A stretch of DNA of 64,000 nucleotides, taken from Haloarcula limicola (GTDB taxonomy: Archaea; Halobacteriota; Halobacteria; Halobacteriales; Haloarculaceae). Of this stretch, positions 16,054 through 25,295 are shown in pieces; the stretch's first letter is position 1, and each line of letters begins with the position of its first letter. A model generated the notes under the pieces. It saw only the letters and a program-made list of their open reading frames with translations. It ran no database searches and had not been told where the DNA came from. The translations under genes and the position numbers were made by a program. The stretch spans positions 984,982 through 1,048,981 of the forward strand of contig NZ_WRXM01000002.1 in assembly GCF_010119205.1 (NCBI RefSeq), read 5' to 3'.

Positions 16054-17460
16054 ATGGCCCTAGACCCACCTGTGTCGTTCGCGCTGTCCGCTGCGATGCT
16101 CCAGACCTACGAGGTCGTGGGCGTCGCAATTCCGCAGAGTGCCGTGTTGGTCGGTGGCATCGTCTCGATAGTCCTCCTCATCGTGCTGTCGGCGTTCTTC
16201 TCCTCCTCGGAGATCGCGATGTTCTCCCTGCCGGCCCACCGGACGGACGCGCTGGTCGAGGACGGCGTGCCCGGGTCGAAGACGCTCAAACAACTCAAGT
16301 CCGACCCCCACCGCCTGCTGGTGACCATCCTCGTCGGGAACAACATGGTCAACATCGCGATGTCCTCCATCGCGACCGGACTGCTCGCGATGTACCTCTC
16401 ACAGGGTCAGGCCGTCGCGGTCGCGACGTTCGGCATCACCGCCGTCGTCCTGCTGTTCGGCGAGAGCGCCCCCAAGAGCTACGCCGTCGAGAACACGGAG
16501 TCGTGGGCGCTCCGCATCGCCCGACCGCTGAAGGCCGCCGAGAAGGCGCTGCTCCCGCTCATCCTGCTGTTCGACTACCTGACCCGCGTCGTCAACAAGA
16601 TAACCGGTGGCCGCTCGGCCATCGAGACCTCGTACGTCACCCGCGAGGAGATTCAGGACATCATCGAGACGGGCGAACGCGAGGGGGTGTTAGACGAGGA
16701 GGAACGCGAGATGCTCCAGCGCACCCTGCGGTTCAACGACACCATCGCCAAGGAGGTGATGACCCCGCGACTGGACATGACCGCCGTCGCCAAGGAAGAC
16801 TCCGTTCGCGAGGCGCTGGAGACCTGCATCCAGAGCGGCCACGCGCGACTGCCCGTCTACGAGGGGAGTCTGGACAACGTCATCGGCGTCGTCCACATCC
16901 GCGATCTGGTTCGGGACCTCAACTACGGCGAGGCCATCCCCGAGGACATCGTCTTAGAGGACCTCATCGAACCGACGCTGCACGTCCCCGAGTCGAAGAA
17001 CGTCGACGACCTCCTGACCGAGATGCGCAAGGAGCGCATGCACATGGTCATCGTCATCGACGAGTTCGGGACCACCGAGGGACTGGTGACGATGGAGGAC
17101 CTGACCGAGGAGATCGTCGGCGAGATCCTCGAGGGCGAGGAGGACGAGCCCATCGAGTACGTCGACGACGACACGGTGACGGTCAAGGGCGAGGTCAACA
17201 TCGAGGAGGTCAACGAGGCGCTGGAGTTAGAGCTCCCCGAGGGCGAGGAGTTCGAGACCATCGCGGGCTTCATCTTCAACCGAGCCGGCCGCCTCGTCGA
17301 GGAGGGCGAGACCATCACCTACGACGGCGTCGAGATACGCGTCGAACAGGTCGAGAACACGCGCATCATGAAGGCCCGCGTCGTCCGGCTGGATCCGGAC
17401 GACGAGGAGGCCGCCGATACCGCCACCGACGCCGACGCAGAGGAAGCCCAACCCGAGTAA
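16054..17460 (+). CDS. CNNM/CorC (hemolysin-C family) transporter-like protein
   Basis: This 468-residue protein has an N-terminal DUF21 membrane domain with four helices ([20 protein letters not shown] is the characteristic first motif), then a pair of CBS domains ([20 protein letters not shown] and [20 protein letters not shown]) and a C-terminal CorC_HlyC domain ([20 protein letters not shown]). Family members export Mg2+ or other cations, with CBS domains sensing nucleotides. It stands alone, with a TATA-like box upstream. It ends two bases before the convergent phosphate permease gene, with almost no space between the stops. Confidence 0.9.
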   Translation: MALDPPVSFALSAAMLQTYEVVGVAIPQSAVLVGGIVSIVLLIVLSAFFSSSEIAMFSLPAHRTDALVEDGVPGSKTLKQLKSDPHRLLVTILVGNNMVNIAMSSIATGLLAMYLSQGQAVAVATFGITAVVLLFGESAPKSYAVENTESWALRIARPLKAAEKALLPLILLFDYLTRVVNKITGGRSAIETSYVTREEIQDIIETGEREGVLDEEEREMLQRTLRFNDTIAKEVMTPRLDMTAVAKEDSVREALETCIQSGHARLPVYEGSLDNVIGVVHIRDLVRDLNYGEAIPEDIVLEDLIEPTLHVPESKNVDDLLTEMRKERMHMVIVIDEFGTTEGLVTMEDLTEEIVGEILEGEEDEPIEYVDDDTVTVKGEVNIEEVNEALELELPEGEEFETIAGFIFNRAGRLVEEGETITYDGVEIRVEQVENTRIMKARVVRLDPDDEEAADTATDADAEEAQPE

Positions 17461-17461
17461 C

Positions 17462-18661
17462 TCACAGCAGCGCGTCGACGGCGAGGAACGCGCCGTAACT
17501 CACGGCGAAGGCGAGCAACAGCGAGCCGAGCCACGCCAGCACCGTCTTGCCCATCTTCTCGCGGCTCACTTCGCCGCCGCCGGCGGCCGCGCCCGACCCG
17601 ACGATCGCGGAGACGATGATCTCGTTGAACGAGACGGGGATGCCGAAGAAGACGGCGGCTTGGGCGATGATGAAACTCGGGATGAGCGCGGCGATCGATC
17701 GCCGCGGACCGAGCGAGGAGTAGTCCTGTGCCAGCGCCTTGATCATCCGCGGCGCGCCGGTCCACGACCCGACGAGCAGGCCGACGCCGCCGAACAGGAG
17801 GACGCCGGTGATGGGGATTCCCGACGTCAGATCGGTGTCCAGTAGCGGGACGAGCGGCCCCAGCGCGAGGCCGACCTGACTCCCGCCGGCCGAGAACGCG
17901 ACCAGCCCCCCGAGCACCAGCAGGAAGTGCCGCTGGCCGGCCGCGGGGTCGTTGCGCATGTCGCGATAGAGCAGACCCGCACCGAGAAGGACGGCCAGTG
18001 CCGTGACGGCGGCCATCGTCGGTATCTCTGGTGTCCCGGCCGAGCGAGCCACCGCGCGAGCGACGGACGCCTGTTCGTTGCCCGGCGCGAGAAAGACGAA
18101 CTCGATGTTGGCGAGGATGGCTCCGACGAGACCGCCCAGTAACGGCACGATACGCTCTTCGGCGGTGTTCTCGTGGCGCAGCAGCCACGCCGTCCCGAAG
18201 GCCATCCCGCCGCCGAAGAAGGGCGTCGCCGTCCACAGCGCGACGATCTCGACGTACTTGTCGATCGCGGGCGCGCCGCCGATCGCCAGCCCGACGCCGA
18301 CGACGGCTCCGGTGACGGTGAAGGCGGTCGCGATCGGGTAGCCGGTGAAGATGCCGACCGCGACCAGCGCCGCCGCCGTCAGCAGCGCGACGATGGCCGC
18401 GACCGCGGTCAGCCCCTGCCCCTCGGGAAAGACGATGAGGCCGCTCCCGACGGTCTCCGTGACGTTCGCGCCCTGTAACACCGCGCCGGCCAGTCCGAGG
18501 ATGCCGACGAAAAAGCCCGCCCGCATCACCGAAATCGCGTTCGCGCCGACCGCCGGAGCGAACGGCGTGGACCCGGAAGAGCCGGCACCGATGGTCCACG
18601 CCATGAACAGGCTGGCCGCCGACGCGACCACCAGCGTCACCAACACGCTCGTCGCTACCAT
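17462..18661 (-). CDS. PiT family inorganic phosphate permease (copy 1)
   Basis: This 399-residue membrane protein with 10-12 helices resembles low-affinity phosphate transporters. Family stretches are GSTPFAPAVGANAISVMRAG near the N-terminus, TGYPIATAFTVTGAVVGVGL and the second half repeat VAFSAGGSQVGLALGPLVPL. PiT proteins co-transport phosphate with Na+ or H+. The start is set at 18661 (MVATSVLV); the frame extends 12 codons upstream but is charged and unlikely. It is clearly more divergent than the tandem pair at 36967-39373. An origin-box-like sequence lies about 60 bases upstream. Confidence 0.85.
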   Translation of the reverse strand: MVATSVLVTLVVASAASLFMAWTIGAGSSGSTPFAPAVGANAISVMRAGFFVGILGLAGAVLQGANVTETVGSGLIVFPEGQGLTAVAAIVALLTAAALVAVGIFTGYPIATAFTVTGAVVGVGLAIGGAPAIDKYVEIVALWTATPFFGGGMAFGTAWLLRHENTAEERIVPLLGGLVGAILANIEFVFLAPGNEQASVARAVARSAGTPEIPTMAAVTALAVLLGAGLLYRDMRNDPAAGQRHFLLVLGGLVAFSAGGSQVGLALGPLVPLLDTDLTSGIPITGVLLFGGVGLLVGSWTGAPRMIKALAQDYSSLGPRRSIAALIPSFIIAQAAVFFGIPVSFNEIIVSAIVGSGAAAGGGEVSREKMGKTVLAWLGSLLLAFAVSYGAFLAVDALL

Positions 18662-18721
18662 CTTTTCATCTACTCCGGCGTTTGCCCTAGCGCGCAATGA
18701 GCCTACCGCCTGCAGCGGTTA

Positions 18722-18744
18722 TCTCCACTCGAAACGAAGGGGTA
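18722..18744 (+). other. Origin recognition box-like sequence 1
   Basis: TCTCCA, three bases, then GAAACGAAGGGGT matches my recollection of haloarchaeal ORB elements (TTCCAnnnGAAACnAAGGGG type). A weaker sequence, TGTTCGAAACGAGGGGG, follows in the same orientation at 18821-18837. No orc1/cdc6 gene is nearby. Confidence 0.45.
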
Positions 18745-18864
18745 TGCGGACGTGTCGCACGGAAGTCCCTACAGTTGGTTTCTTAGCGCTCGCTGTCGGA
18801 GTAACGAGCCACGTGTTCGCTGTTCGAAACGAGGGGGCGGGATTCGACCTTCGCGGGCGACAGC

Positions 18865-19069
18865 GCTCGCACGGAGACGAGCTCAGTTCGTTTTAGCGTC
18901 GGCGATGCTGGAAGACGCTATCGGCGACAGAACCGTCGCCTCAGTTCGTCTTCGCCTCTCGGACGCCAAACCGATGCCGCTCGCACGGAGACGAGCTTAG
19001 TTCGTTTTGGCGTCGGCGATGCTGGAAGACGCTATCGGCGACAGAACCGTCGCCTCAGTTCGTCTTCGC
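18865..19069. repeat. Tandem repeat of the 3' end of the DUF5828 gene (114-base period)
   Basis: A segment of about 91 bases is present at 18865-18955 and again at 18979-19069 with only a few mismatches. The second copy covers the last codons, stop and 3' region of the minus-strand DUF5828 gene. Each copy includes a two-part hairpin: GAAGACG/CGTCTTC outside and GGCGAC/GTCGCC inside (18911-18953 and 19025-19067). It looks like a duplicated transcript end. The small plus-strand frames across it (18752-19000, 19007-19447) are shadows. Confidence 0.75.
19025..19067 (-). terminator. Hairpin across the DUF5828 stop codon
   Basis: A seven-base outer stem and a six-base inner stem form around the stop codon at 19055-19057. 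A near-identical hairpin is repeated 114 bases further on (18911-18953), so the transcript would carry two successive hairpins. The role is inferred. Confidence 0.45.
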
Positions 19070-19765
19070 ATCGGTCTCCTCCCCCGGTTCCGTCGCCTCG
19101 ACGCCCTCCGCCGCTTCGACGTGATCTGTCGCCTTCTCGGTGTCGACGTGCCAGCGGTCGACGGACTGGTCGAAATCGGCCAGTCGGTTCGAGACGCGCA
19201 TCTTCAGGTCGTCGTCGTTGACGTTGACCTCGAAGACGTACTCGGGGCGGTCCTCGCCGTTGATGCGCCGGAGGTTCGCGCTGACGAGCTCGTTGTCGAA
19301 GTAGTATGGCGCGATCTGTGTCATCACGTTGCGGTAGACGGCGTCCTCGACTTTGCGGAGGGCCTTTCGACCCGCAGAGTCGGCCGCGCGGGCGACGTAG
19401 TCGACGGACTCGCCCCACTTGTCGATGGCCGCGTCGGGCTCGTCTAGGTTCTCGTAGGACTCCGAGAGCTTCTCGCCGGCCGTCTGGAGGTCCTCGTCGG
19501 GGTTCTTTCCCGCCTGTTCCCCCTTCCCCTCGTCGACGCTCGCCTGTTCCGCGGTCTTCTCGTTGACGTCCTCGTCCAGTCGCTCGTGGCTCTTGGGCCG
19601 CCACTCGTCGAACTCCGCCAGCGCGTCTTCGTCCACGTCGGCCGCCGTCTCCTCCGCGACGAGGAGGTCTTTCAGCGCCTGTGTGATGCGCTCGCCGTGC
19701 TCGACGACGTCGACCCAACCGCCCTGTGTCTTGAATCCGGAAACGCTCTCTTCGATGTCTGCCAT
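19055..19765 (-). CDS. DUF5828 family protein
   Basis: This 236-residue very acidic soluble protein starts MADIEESVSGFKTQGGWVDV and is predicted mainly helical, with a C-terminal alpha/beta part (PEYVFEVNVNDDDLKMRVSN) and an acidic tail ending DAKTN. I match it from memory to DUF5828, a family restricted to haloarchaea with no assigned function. It is monocistronic and divergent from the DJ-1 family gene. Its last codons are included in the 114-base tandem repeat, so the 3' end of the gene appears to have been duplicated into the intergenic region. Confidence 0.75.
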   Translation of the reverse strand: MADIEESVSGFKTQGGWVDVVEHGERITQALKDLLVAEETAADVDEDALAEFDEWRPKSHERLDEDVNEKTAEQASVDEGKGEQAGKNPDEDLQTAGEKLSESYENLDEPDAAIDKWGESVDYVARAADSAGRKALRKVEDAVYRNVMTQIAPYYFDNELVSANLRRINGEDRPEYVFEVNVNDDDLKMRVSNRLADFDQSVDRWHVDTEKATDHVEAAEGVEATEPGEETDAKTN

Positions 19766-19870
19766 TGTAAAACGATCCGTGGGAACGGTCTGTTACCGTA
19801 CTGTCCCACAGTTCTCGCTCGGGGCGAATAACGTTTCCCCCTGCGTCCGCCGCCGCACTCTCGCCCGCCA

Positions 19871-19876
19871 CTTATC
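19871..19876 (+). promoter_or_regulatory. TATA-like box of the DJ-1 family gene
   Basis: CTTATC lies about 26 bases before the ATG at 19902, supporting that start against a frame over 100 codons longer. Confidence 0.5.
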
Positions 19877-19901
19877 CCGCTCGCGCACGTACCCGAGGGC
19901 G

Positions 19902-20594
19902 ATGACATCCGCACTATTCGTCGTCAGCGAGCACGGCTACTGGGGCGAGGAATGTATCGAACCGCTGACCACGCTCGACGAGGCGGGCGTCGACATCACC
20001 GTAGCGACGCCCACCGGCGATCCGCCGGAGGTCGACGAGCGCTCGGTCGACCCCGACGAGGTCGGCGAGGAGACGGCCGAACACGTCACGGAGGTCCACG
20101 AGAGCGACGAGCGACTCAACGATCCGACGCCCGTCGCTCGGACCGAGGCGGACAACTACGACGTCGTCGTCTTCCCTGGCGGCCACGGCACTGAGTGGGA
20201 CATCAATCAGGACAGCGACGCGCGGCGACTCCTCCGGGACGCCGTCGAGGGCGAGGACGGCAAGGCGCTCGTCGTCTGTCACGCCGCGGGCCTGCTCGGC
20301 TTCACGCGCGACAGCGACGGCGGTTTCCTCGCGGCGGACCGCTCGGTCACCGGCTTCCCGAACGAGTGGGAAGAGGGCATCGTCGACGACGACGACCGGA
20401 TGCCCGACGGCCGAAAGCTCCCCTACTGGGTCGAAGACGAGGCGAAGGCGGCCGGCGCGGACTGGGACGCCGAACTCGACGCGGACACGAGCGTCACCGT
20501 CGACGGCGACCTCGTGACCGCCCGCGGCCCCGAATCCTCGTCGGCGGCCGCCCAGACGCTGCTGGAGGAACTGGGCATCGAGCAGACGGCTTGA
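19902..20594 (+). CDS. DJ-1/PfpI family protein, Hsp31-like
   Basis: This 230-residue protein of the class I glutamine-amidotransferase-like fold opens with SALFVVSEHGYWGEECIEPL and has the nucleophile elbow LVVCHAAGLLGF with the conserved Cys followed by His. DYDVVVFPGGHGTEWD-like residues (VVVFPGGHGTEWDI) supply the acidic partner region. Close relatives are glyoxalase III/deglycase and chaperone Hsp31 proteins, which detoxify methylglyoxal or protect from stress. The start at 19902 is supported by a TATA-like box and by conserved N-terminal alignment; the long upstream frame is shadow. It is monocistronic. Confidence 0.88.
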   Translation: MTSALFVVSEHGYWGEECIEPLTTLDEAGVDITVATPTGDPPEVDERSVDPDEVGEETAEHVTEVHESDERLNDPTPVARTEADNYDVVVFPGGHGTEWDINQDSDARRLLRDAVEGEDGKALVVCHAAGLLGFTRDSDGGFLAADRSVTGFPNEWEEGIVDDDDRMPDGRKLPYWVEDEAKAAGADWDAELDADTSVTVDGDLVTARGPESSSAAAQTLLEELGIEQTA

Positions 20595-20770
20595 AGCCAG
20601 TCTGCGTCGATCGACGGCCGACGGCTCGGCCATGAAATGTTAGCTGTCTGTCGATTCTCCCCGTCGCCCGACTTCGCTACTCGTCTCTTCGTAGAGGGTC
20701 GACTGTGTTACAGGCAGCCGAGTCGAGCGTAGCGGCGACAGTCGCTGTGACGTGAGTCGCGGCGACTACA

Positions 20771-20791
20771 TTCATGGATAATAATTATGAA
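20771..20791. promoter_or_regulatory. AT-rich dyad upstream of the TRAP operon
   Basis: TTCAT (20771-20775) and ATGAA (20787-20791) flank ATAAT-A-ATTAT, a perfect odd palindrome at 20778-20788. It is a sharp AT-rich island in GC-rich DNA, 50-70 bases upstream of the TATA-like box of the TAXI operon. It is probably a regulator site (inference). Confidence 0.45.
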
Positions 20792-20840
20792 ACGAAACCG
20801 TGCCACAGCGACGGGGTTTCGCGGTCGATTTGACCATACC

Positions 20841-20846
20841 TTTAAG
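20841..20846 (+). promoter_or_regulatory. TATA-like box of the TAXI operon
   Basis: TTTAAG lies about 30 bases before the ATG at 20875, and GGAGAC directly before the ATG may act as a weak ribosome binding site. Confidence 0.55.
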
Positions 20847-20874
20847 TCGGCTTCGTGGGTATTCTCACGGAGAC

Positions 20875-21945
20875 ATGTCGAACGAACAGCGCGACCGACG
20901 GCAGAGCAGACGACAGTTCATCCGCGCGGCGGGTGTGACAGGTGTTGCGGCCCTCGCCGGCTGTGGCGGCGACGGTGGCGACGGCGGTGACGGCGGTGAC
21001 GGCGGTGCCGAGACCGAAACGACCGGCGACGGCGGCGACGGCGGTACCGGGACCGGCACCGAGGGCGGCGACGGCGGTGGCGGCTCGACCGAGACTCGCC
21101 TCTCGTGGCACGCCGGCGGGACCGGCGGGACGTACTTCCCGCTCTCGAACGAGTTCAAGACGATCGTCGAGGACAACACGGAGTTCTCGCTGAACGTCCA
21201 GTCGACGGGGGCCAGCGTCGAGAACGTGGGCAACCTCGCGAGCGGGGACGCCAACTTCGCCCTCATCCAGAACGACATCGCCTCCTTCGCGAAGAACGGG
21301 ACCGGCATTGACGCGTTCAAGGGCAACGCCGTCGAGAACCTGATGGGCGTCGCGACGCTGTACCCCGAGACCATCACCATCGTCACGTTGGCCAGCACCG
21401 ACATCACCCAGATCTCGGACCTCTCGGGCGCGACCATCAACACCGGCGACCTCGGGTCGGGGACGCAGGTCAACGCCCTCCAGATCCTGGACGCCGTCGG
21501 CATCTCCGACTTCAACGAACAGAACGCCTCGTTCTCGCAGGCGGCCGACCAGCTGCGAAACGGCGACATCGACGCGGCGTTCGTCGTCGGCGGGTGGCCG
21601 GTCGGTGCGATCGAAGACCTGGCGAACACGAACGACCTGGTCCTCGTCCCCATCGAGGGCCAGAACCGCCAGGCGGTCAAGGACTCGGCGGAGTGGTTCT
21701 CCGACGACACGATCCCCGGCGGGACCTACACCGGCATCGAGAACGACGTCCAAACGGTGGCGGTCCAGGCGATGATCGCCACGAACTCCGAACAGTCGGA
21801 GTCGACCGTCGAGACGATCACGGCGGCCATCTTCGACAACACGGACCAGCTCACCATCAAGACGGACTTCATCACCAAGGACTCCGCGCAGGACGGGATG
21901 TCCATCGAGCTCCACCCGGGCGCGGCGGCGTACTTCGACGCCTGA
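20875..21945 (+). CDS. TAXI-type TRAP transporter solute-binding lipoprotein
   Basis: This 356-residue secreted binding protein has a Tat motif (SRRQFIRAAGVTG) followed by a lipobox cysteine (AALAGC), so it is exported folded and lipid-anchored at the outer face of the membrane. A 40-residue low-complexity linker of Gly/Asp/Glu/Thr (GDGGDGGDGG repeats) precedes the TAXI domain, which begins LSWHAGGTGGTYFPLSNEFK. TAXI proteins bind glutamate, alpha-ketoglutarate or similar acids, but the ligand is not predictable here. It is the first gene of an operon with a DUF1850 protein and the fused permease. Confidence 0.92.
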   Translation: MSNEQRDRRQSRRQFIRAAGVTGVAALAGCGGDGGDGGDGGDGGAETETTGDGGDGGTGTGTEGGDGGGGSTETRLSWHAGGTGGTYFPLSNEFKTIVEDNTEFSLNVQSTGASVENVGNLASGDANFALIQNDIASFAKNGTGIDAFKGNAVENLMGVATLYPETITIVTLASTDITQISDLSGATINTGDLGSGTQVNALQILDAVGISDFNEQNASFSQAADQLRNGDIDAAFVVGGWPVGAIEDLANTNDLVLVPIEGQNRQAVKDSAEWFSDDTIPGGTYTGIENDVQTVAVQAMIATNSEQSESTVETITAAIFDNTDQLTIKTDFITKDSAQDGMSIELHPGAAAYFDA

Positions 21946-22006
21946 GCGGAACCGTGGTGACCGCATCGTCCGCCGACCGCCGTTTCCCGAACACGACGCT
22001 CACGCT

Positions 22007-22495
22007 ATGAGTCGGAAATTCGCCGTCGCCGCTGCGCTCCTCGCGGTGCTGGCGCTCGGCACCGCGTCGGCAGTCCCCGCGCAGCGCGTTCTCGTCGTCG
22101 AAGACACGCAGACCGGCGAGACGTACCTGACGGTCCCGATCGAGAACGGGACGACCGTCGCGCTCGAATACACCCACAGCGTCGAGAAGACGCGCGTCTA
22201 CGACGGCTACACCGTCGACGGCGACCAGCTCGTGATGACGCGCATGGAGTTCGAATCCTACGGCTGGGGGCTCCCGAGCCGCGCGAACGTCACCCGCGAG
22301 AACGGCACCTTCGTCTACGACCCGCCGGGCTCGCTCACCCGACTCACCGTCGCGCCCGGTAGCGTCGCCGGCCACCGACTGCACGTCGGGAACCGCACTT
22401 ACGACCTGGTCGCGCTGACCGACGAGCGCTCGGTCGACATCCACGTCACGCAGCGCTCCGCGCTCGCGGCCGCGATACATCTACTCGACCCATGA
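22007..22495 (+). CDS. DUF1850 protein of the TRAP operon
   Basis: This 162-residue protein has an N-terminal signal peptide or membrane anchor (FAVAAALLAVLALGTASAVPA) and a beta-rich DUF1850 domain (VALEYTHSVEKTRVYDGYTV, FESYGWGLPSRANV). DUF1850 genes regularly sit between TAXI binding proteins and their permeases, and the protein is probably a periplasm-facing accessory subunit; no function has been shown to my knowledge. Its TGA overlaps the ATG of the permease as ATGA, indicating coupled translation in the TAXI transporter operon. Confidence 0.85.
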   Translation: MSRKFAVAAALLAVLALGTASAVPAQRVLVVEDTQTGETYLTVPIENGTTVALEYTHSVEKTRVYDGYTVDGDQLVMTRMEFESYGWGLPSRANVTRENGTFVYDPPGSLTRLTVAPGSVAGHRLHVGNRTYDLVALTDERSVDIHVTQRSALAAAIHLLDP

Positions 22496-25215
22496 GTTCC
22501 AACACCGACGATTCGACGGCGCAGGGCACCGAAGACACCGTCTCCGACGAGGAGGTAGACGAGGTCCTCCAGGAGATAGAGCGAAAGCGGGCGTTACAGG
22601 GGTGGGCGGCCGTGATCGTCGCGGTCGTCGGCATCTCCTTCTCGCTGTTCCAGATGTGGCTGGCGGCGAAGGGGTTCGTCCTCTCGATCGACGTGCCGGC
22701 CGTCGGCGAGGTGGCGTTCGCATCGCTCCAGTTGCTCCAGATAAACGCCGTCCACGTCGCCTTCGGGCTGGTGCTCGCGTTCCTGTTGTATCCCTCTAGC
22801 ACCGGCGATGGCCCGGTTTCGCGGCGCTGTATTCTGCTGGCCGATCGGTTGGACGATCGATTCGGCGCGGACCACCCGGTCACGGAGAGCACGCGGGCCG
22901 TCGGCGGCGCGCTCGGGTGGCTGTTCGTCGACAGGGATCTACAACGGGTGACGCCCTTCGACGCGGTGTTGATCGGCATTTCGATACTGTCGGCGGCGTA
23001 CTTCATCACCGACTTCCAGGAGATCCAGCGGATGCGCGCGCTCGGACTGGAGGCCGGGCGGCCGATTCAGGAGGTCTTCACGTTCCTCGAACCCATCGCG
23101 GGCCTGCTCGGCCCGCTCGCGAACACCTCCTACGCGTTCGTGCTGGGCGTCGTCGGCGTGTTGCTCGTCTTAGAGGCGACCCGACGGTCCATCAGCCTCT
23201 ACCTGATGATCATCGTCGCCGCGTTCGTCGTCTACGCCCGCTACGGCTACCTCATCCCGCAGGGGGCCGCCTACGTCGGCGTCCTCTCCATCCCGCCGCT
23301 TGACTGGACCTCTATCGTCCAGAACCTCTGGTACAACACCGAGAACGGCGTCTTCGGCATCCCGGTGACGGTCTCCGTGCAGTTCATCTACATCTTCATC
23401 CTCTTCGGCGCGTTCCTGGAGATGTCCGGGGCCGGCCAGTGGTTCATCGACCTCGCCTACGGCGCGACGGGGACCCGCCGCGGCGGTCCGGCGAAGGCGT
23501 CCATCCTCGCCAGCGGGTTCATGGGGACCATCTCCGGCTCGTCGATCGCCAACACGGTGACGACGGGCGCGTTCACGATTCCGCTGATGAAACGGTCGGG
23601 CTACCGACCGGAGTTCGCCGGCGGCGTCGAGGCCTCGGCCTCCTCCGGCGGGCAGATTCTCCCGCCCGTGATGGGTGCGGCCGCGTTCCTCATCGTCCAG
23701 TACACGGCGACGCCGTTCCGCGACGTGATCATCGCCGCGGCCATTCCGGCTATCGTCTTCTTCTTCGGCGTCTGGGTGATGGTCCACTTCGAGGCGACCA
23801 AGGAGCACATCGGCGGTCTCGACCCCTCGGAACTGGTTCACATCCCGACCCACCTCAAGAGCGGGTGGTTCTACCTCGTCCCCATCGGACTCCTGCTGTA
23901 CTACCTCATCATCGAACGGCTCTCGGTCGCGCGGTCGGCGTGGTTCACGCTCATCGCCATCGGCGCGCTCATCGCGCTCGTCGCGGCCTACAGCGACGAG
24001 ACCCGGGGCCGGCTCGGTGCCGTCTTCGCCGCGCTGTTCGCCGGGCGGTTCCTCGCCCAGCTATTCACCGGCGCGAACATCCTCGGCGCGCTGGCCGGCA
24101 GCGGGTCCGGTGGACAGTCCGTGCAGGCGGCCTTCGCGGCCACCGTCGGCGGACTGGGCGGCATCGCCATCCTCGCCGGCGTCATCACCCTCGCCACGCG
24201 ACCGTACCTCGACTCGCCCATCCTGAACTTCGACAGCGCGGTCGACGACGCCGCGCGGACGACGGCCGACGCCATCGGCGAGTCCGAGCTGGCGCGAAAC
24301 GGGCTCTACCGCCTCGGCGTCTTCTTCGGCAAGTCCATGGAGAGCGGCGCGCGGACCGCCGTCCCGGTCGTCATCGCCGTCGCCGCCGCCGGCATCATCC
24401 CCGGCGTCATCAGCGTCTCCGGGCTCGGCCCGAACCTGGTGGCGCTCATCCGGGCCGTCGCCGGCGGGTCGCTGGTCCTGCTCCTGCTCGTGACCGCCGT
24501 CGCGTCCATCATCCTCGGGATGGGGATGCCGACCACGGTCACCTACATCATCCTCGTCTCCCTGCTCGCGCCGGCGCTGGTCCAGTTCGGCGTCCCGGAA
24601 CTGGCCGCGCACTTGTTCATCCTCTACTTCGGCGTCATCGCCGACATCACGCCGCCGGTGGCGGTGGCCGCCTACGCGGCGTCGGGGGTGGCCAAGTCGG
24701 ACGCCTTCCAGACGGGTATCGAGGCGTTCTCGCTGTCGCTGAACAAGGCCATCGTCCCGTTCGCGTTCATCCTCTCGCCCGGCATCGTCCTCCTGACCCG
24801 GAAGGAGAACGCCGCCGAGCTGCCGCTCGGCGAGCAGTACCGGGTCGTCCAACTCGCGGACTTCGCCGACCCCAGCTTCGCCGTCTTCGAGGTGCTCGTC
24901 CCCGTCGCCTGCGTGTTCATCGGCGTCGTGGCGCTGGCGGCGACGGTCATCGGCTACGTCGAAGCGCCCGTCTCGCGCGGGCAGCGGGCCGCCTTCGCGC
25001 TCAGCTCGCTCCTGCTCATGGCCCCCGGGCTCGCCGTCTCAGGCACCTTCGACGTGCTCGGGTTCGTCGGCTTCGGGGGGGCAGGCGAGGTGACGCTCGT
25101 CGTCGACGTCGCGCTCCGGGCGGTCGGGCTGGCGCTGTTCGTCGCGCTGCTGGTCGAGAACCGACGCCGCCGCGAACCGGTGTCCGAGACGGCCAGTAGC
25201 CCCGAACCTGCGTGA
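22492..25215 (+). CDS. TRAP transporter fused permease (TAXI type)
   Basis: This 907-residue integral membrane protein fuses the small (4-helix, DctQ-like) and large (DctM-like) TRAP permease subunits. The DctM signature regions are GFMGTISGSSIANTVTTGAF, ASASSGGQILPPVMGAAAF and ILGMGMPTTVTYIILVSLLA, followed by FGVIADITPPVAVAAYAASG. Transport is driven by ion gradients, probably Na+ in a halophile. The N-terminus is a charged cytoplasmic helix (EEVDEVLQEIERKRALQG). It is the third gene of the operon, coupled by ATGA to DUF1850. The fused length of about 900 residues, with additional C-terminal helices, is typical of archaeal TAXI permeases. Confidence 0.93.
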   Translation: MSSNTDDSTAQGTEDTVSDEEVDEVLQEIERKRALQGWAAVIVAVVGISFSLFQMWLAAKGFVLSIDVPAVGEVAFASLQLLQINAVHVAFGLVLAFLLYPSSTGDGPVSRRCILLADRLDDRFGADHPVTESTRAVGGALGWLFVDRDLQRVTPFDAVLIGISILSAAYFITDFQEIQRMRALGLEAGRPIQEVFTFLEPIAGLLGPLANTSYAFVLGVVGVLLVLEATRRSISLYLMIIVAAFVVYARYGYLIPQGAAYVGVLSIPPLDWTSIVQNLWYNTENGVFGIPVTVSVQFIYIFILFGAFLEMSGAGQWFIDLAYGATGTRRGGPAKASILASGFMGTISGSSIANTVTTGAFTIPLMKRSGYRPEFAGGVEASASSGGQILPPVMGAAAFLIVQYTATPFRDVIIAAAIPAIVFFFGVWVMVHFEATKEHIGGLDPSELVHIPTHLKSGWFYLVPIGLLLYYLIIERLSVARSAWFTLIAIGALIALVAAYSDETRGRLGAVFAALFAGRFLAQLFTGANILGALAGSGSGGQSVQAAFAATVGGLGGIAILAGVITLATRPYLDSPILNFDSAVDDAARTTADAIGESELARNGLYRLGVFFGKSMESGARTAVPVVIAVAAAGIIPGVISVSGLGPNLVALIRAVAGGSLVLLLLVTAVASIILGMGMPTTVTYIILVSLLAPALVQFGVPELAAHLFILYFGVIADITPPVAVAAYAASGVAKSDAFQTGIEAFSLSLNKAIVPFAFILSPGIVLLTRKENAAELPLGEQYRVVQLADFADPSFAVFEVLVPVACVFIGVVALAATVIGYVEAPVSRGQRAAFALSSLLLMAPGLAVSGTFDVLGFVGFGGAGEVTLVVDVALRAVGLALFVALLVENRRRREPVSETASSPEPA

Positions 25216-25265
25216 TCGCAGGTCCGTCCGCCGGCCGCTCCGCGGGCGACCGTCCCTTCGCCACA

Positions 25266-25272
25266 GTTTAAT
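25266..25272 (+). promoter_or_regulatory. TATA box of upp
   Basis: GTTTAAT lies 24 bases before the ATG at 25296, indicating a leaderless upp message and supporting that start over an in-frame GTG at 25275. Confidence 0.65.
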
Positions 25273-25295
25273 CGGTGCGCGTCGACCCCTCGCCT

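Noticed and set aside
18752-19447. Small plus-strand frames with repeated LEDAIGDRTVASVRLR
   Set aside because: The repetition is caused by the DNA tandem repeat at 18865-19069. The peptides are basic, lack start signals and overlap the DUF5828 gene end.
19810-19850. AACGTTTCCCCC stretch as a further ORB-like site
   Set aside because: It lacks the TCCA half and the spacing of the better sites, so it was not counted.
20934-21090. GGCGAC-type tandem repeat in the TAXI binding-protein gene
   Set aside because: It encodes the flexible Gly/Asp linker after a lipobox, common in haloarchaeal lipoproteins, so it is not a separate genetic element.
22602-25199. Long arginine-rich frames inside the TRAP permease gene
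   Set aside because: They are frame-shifted shadows of the permease; composition is unlike any haloarchaeal protein.
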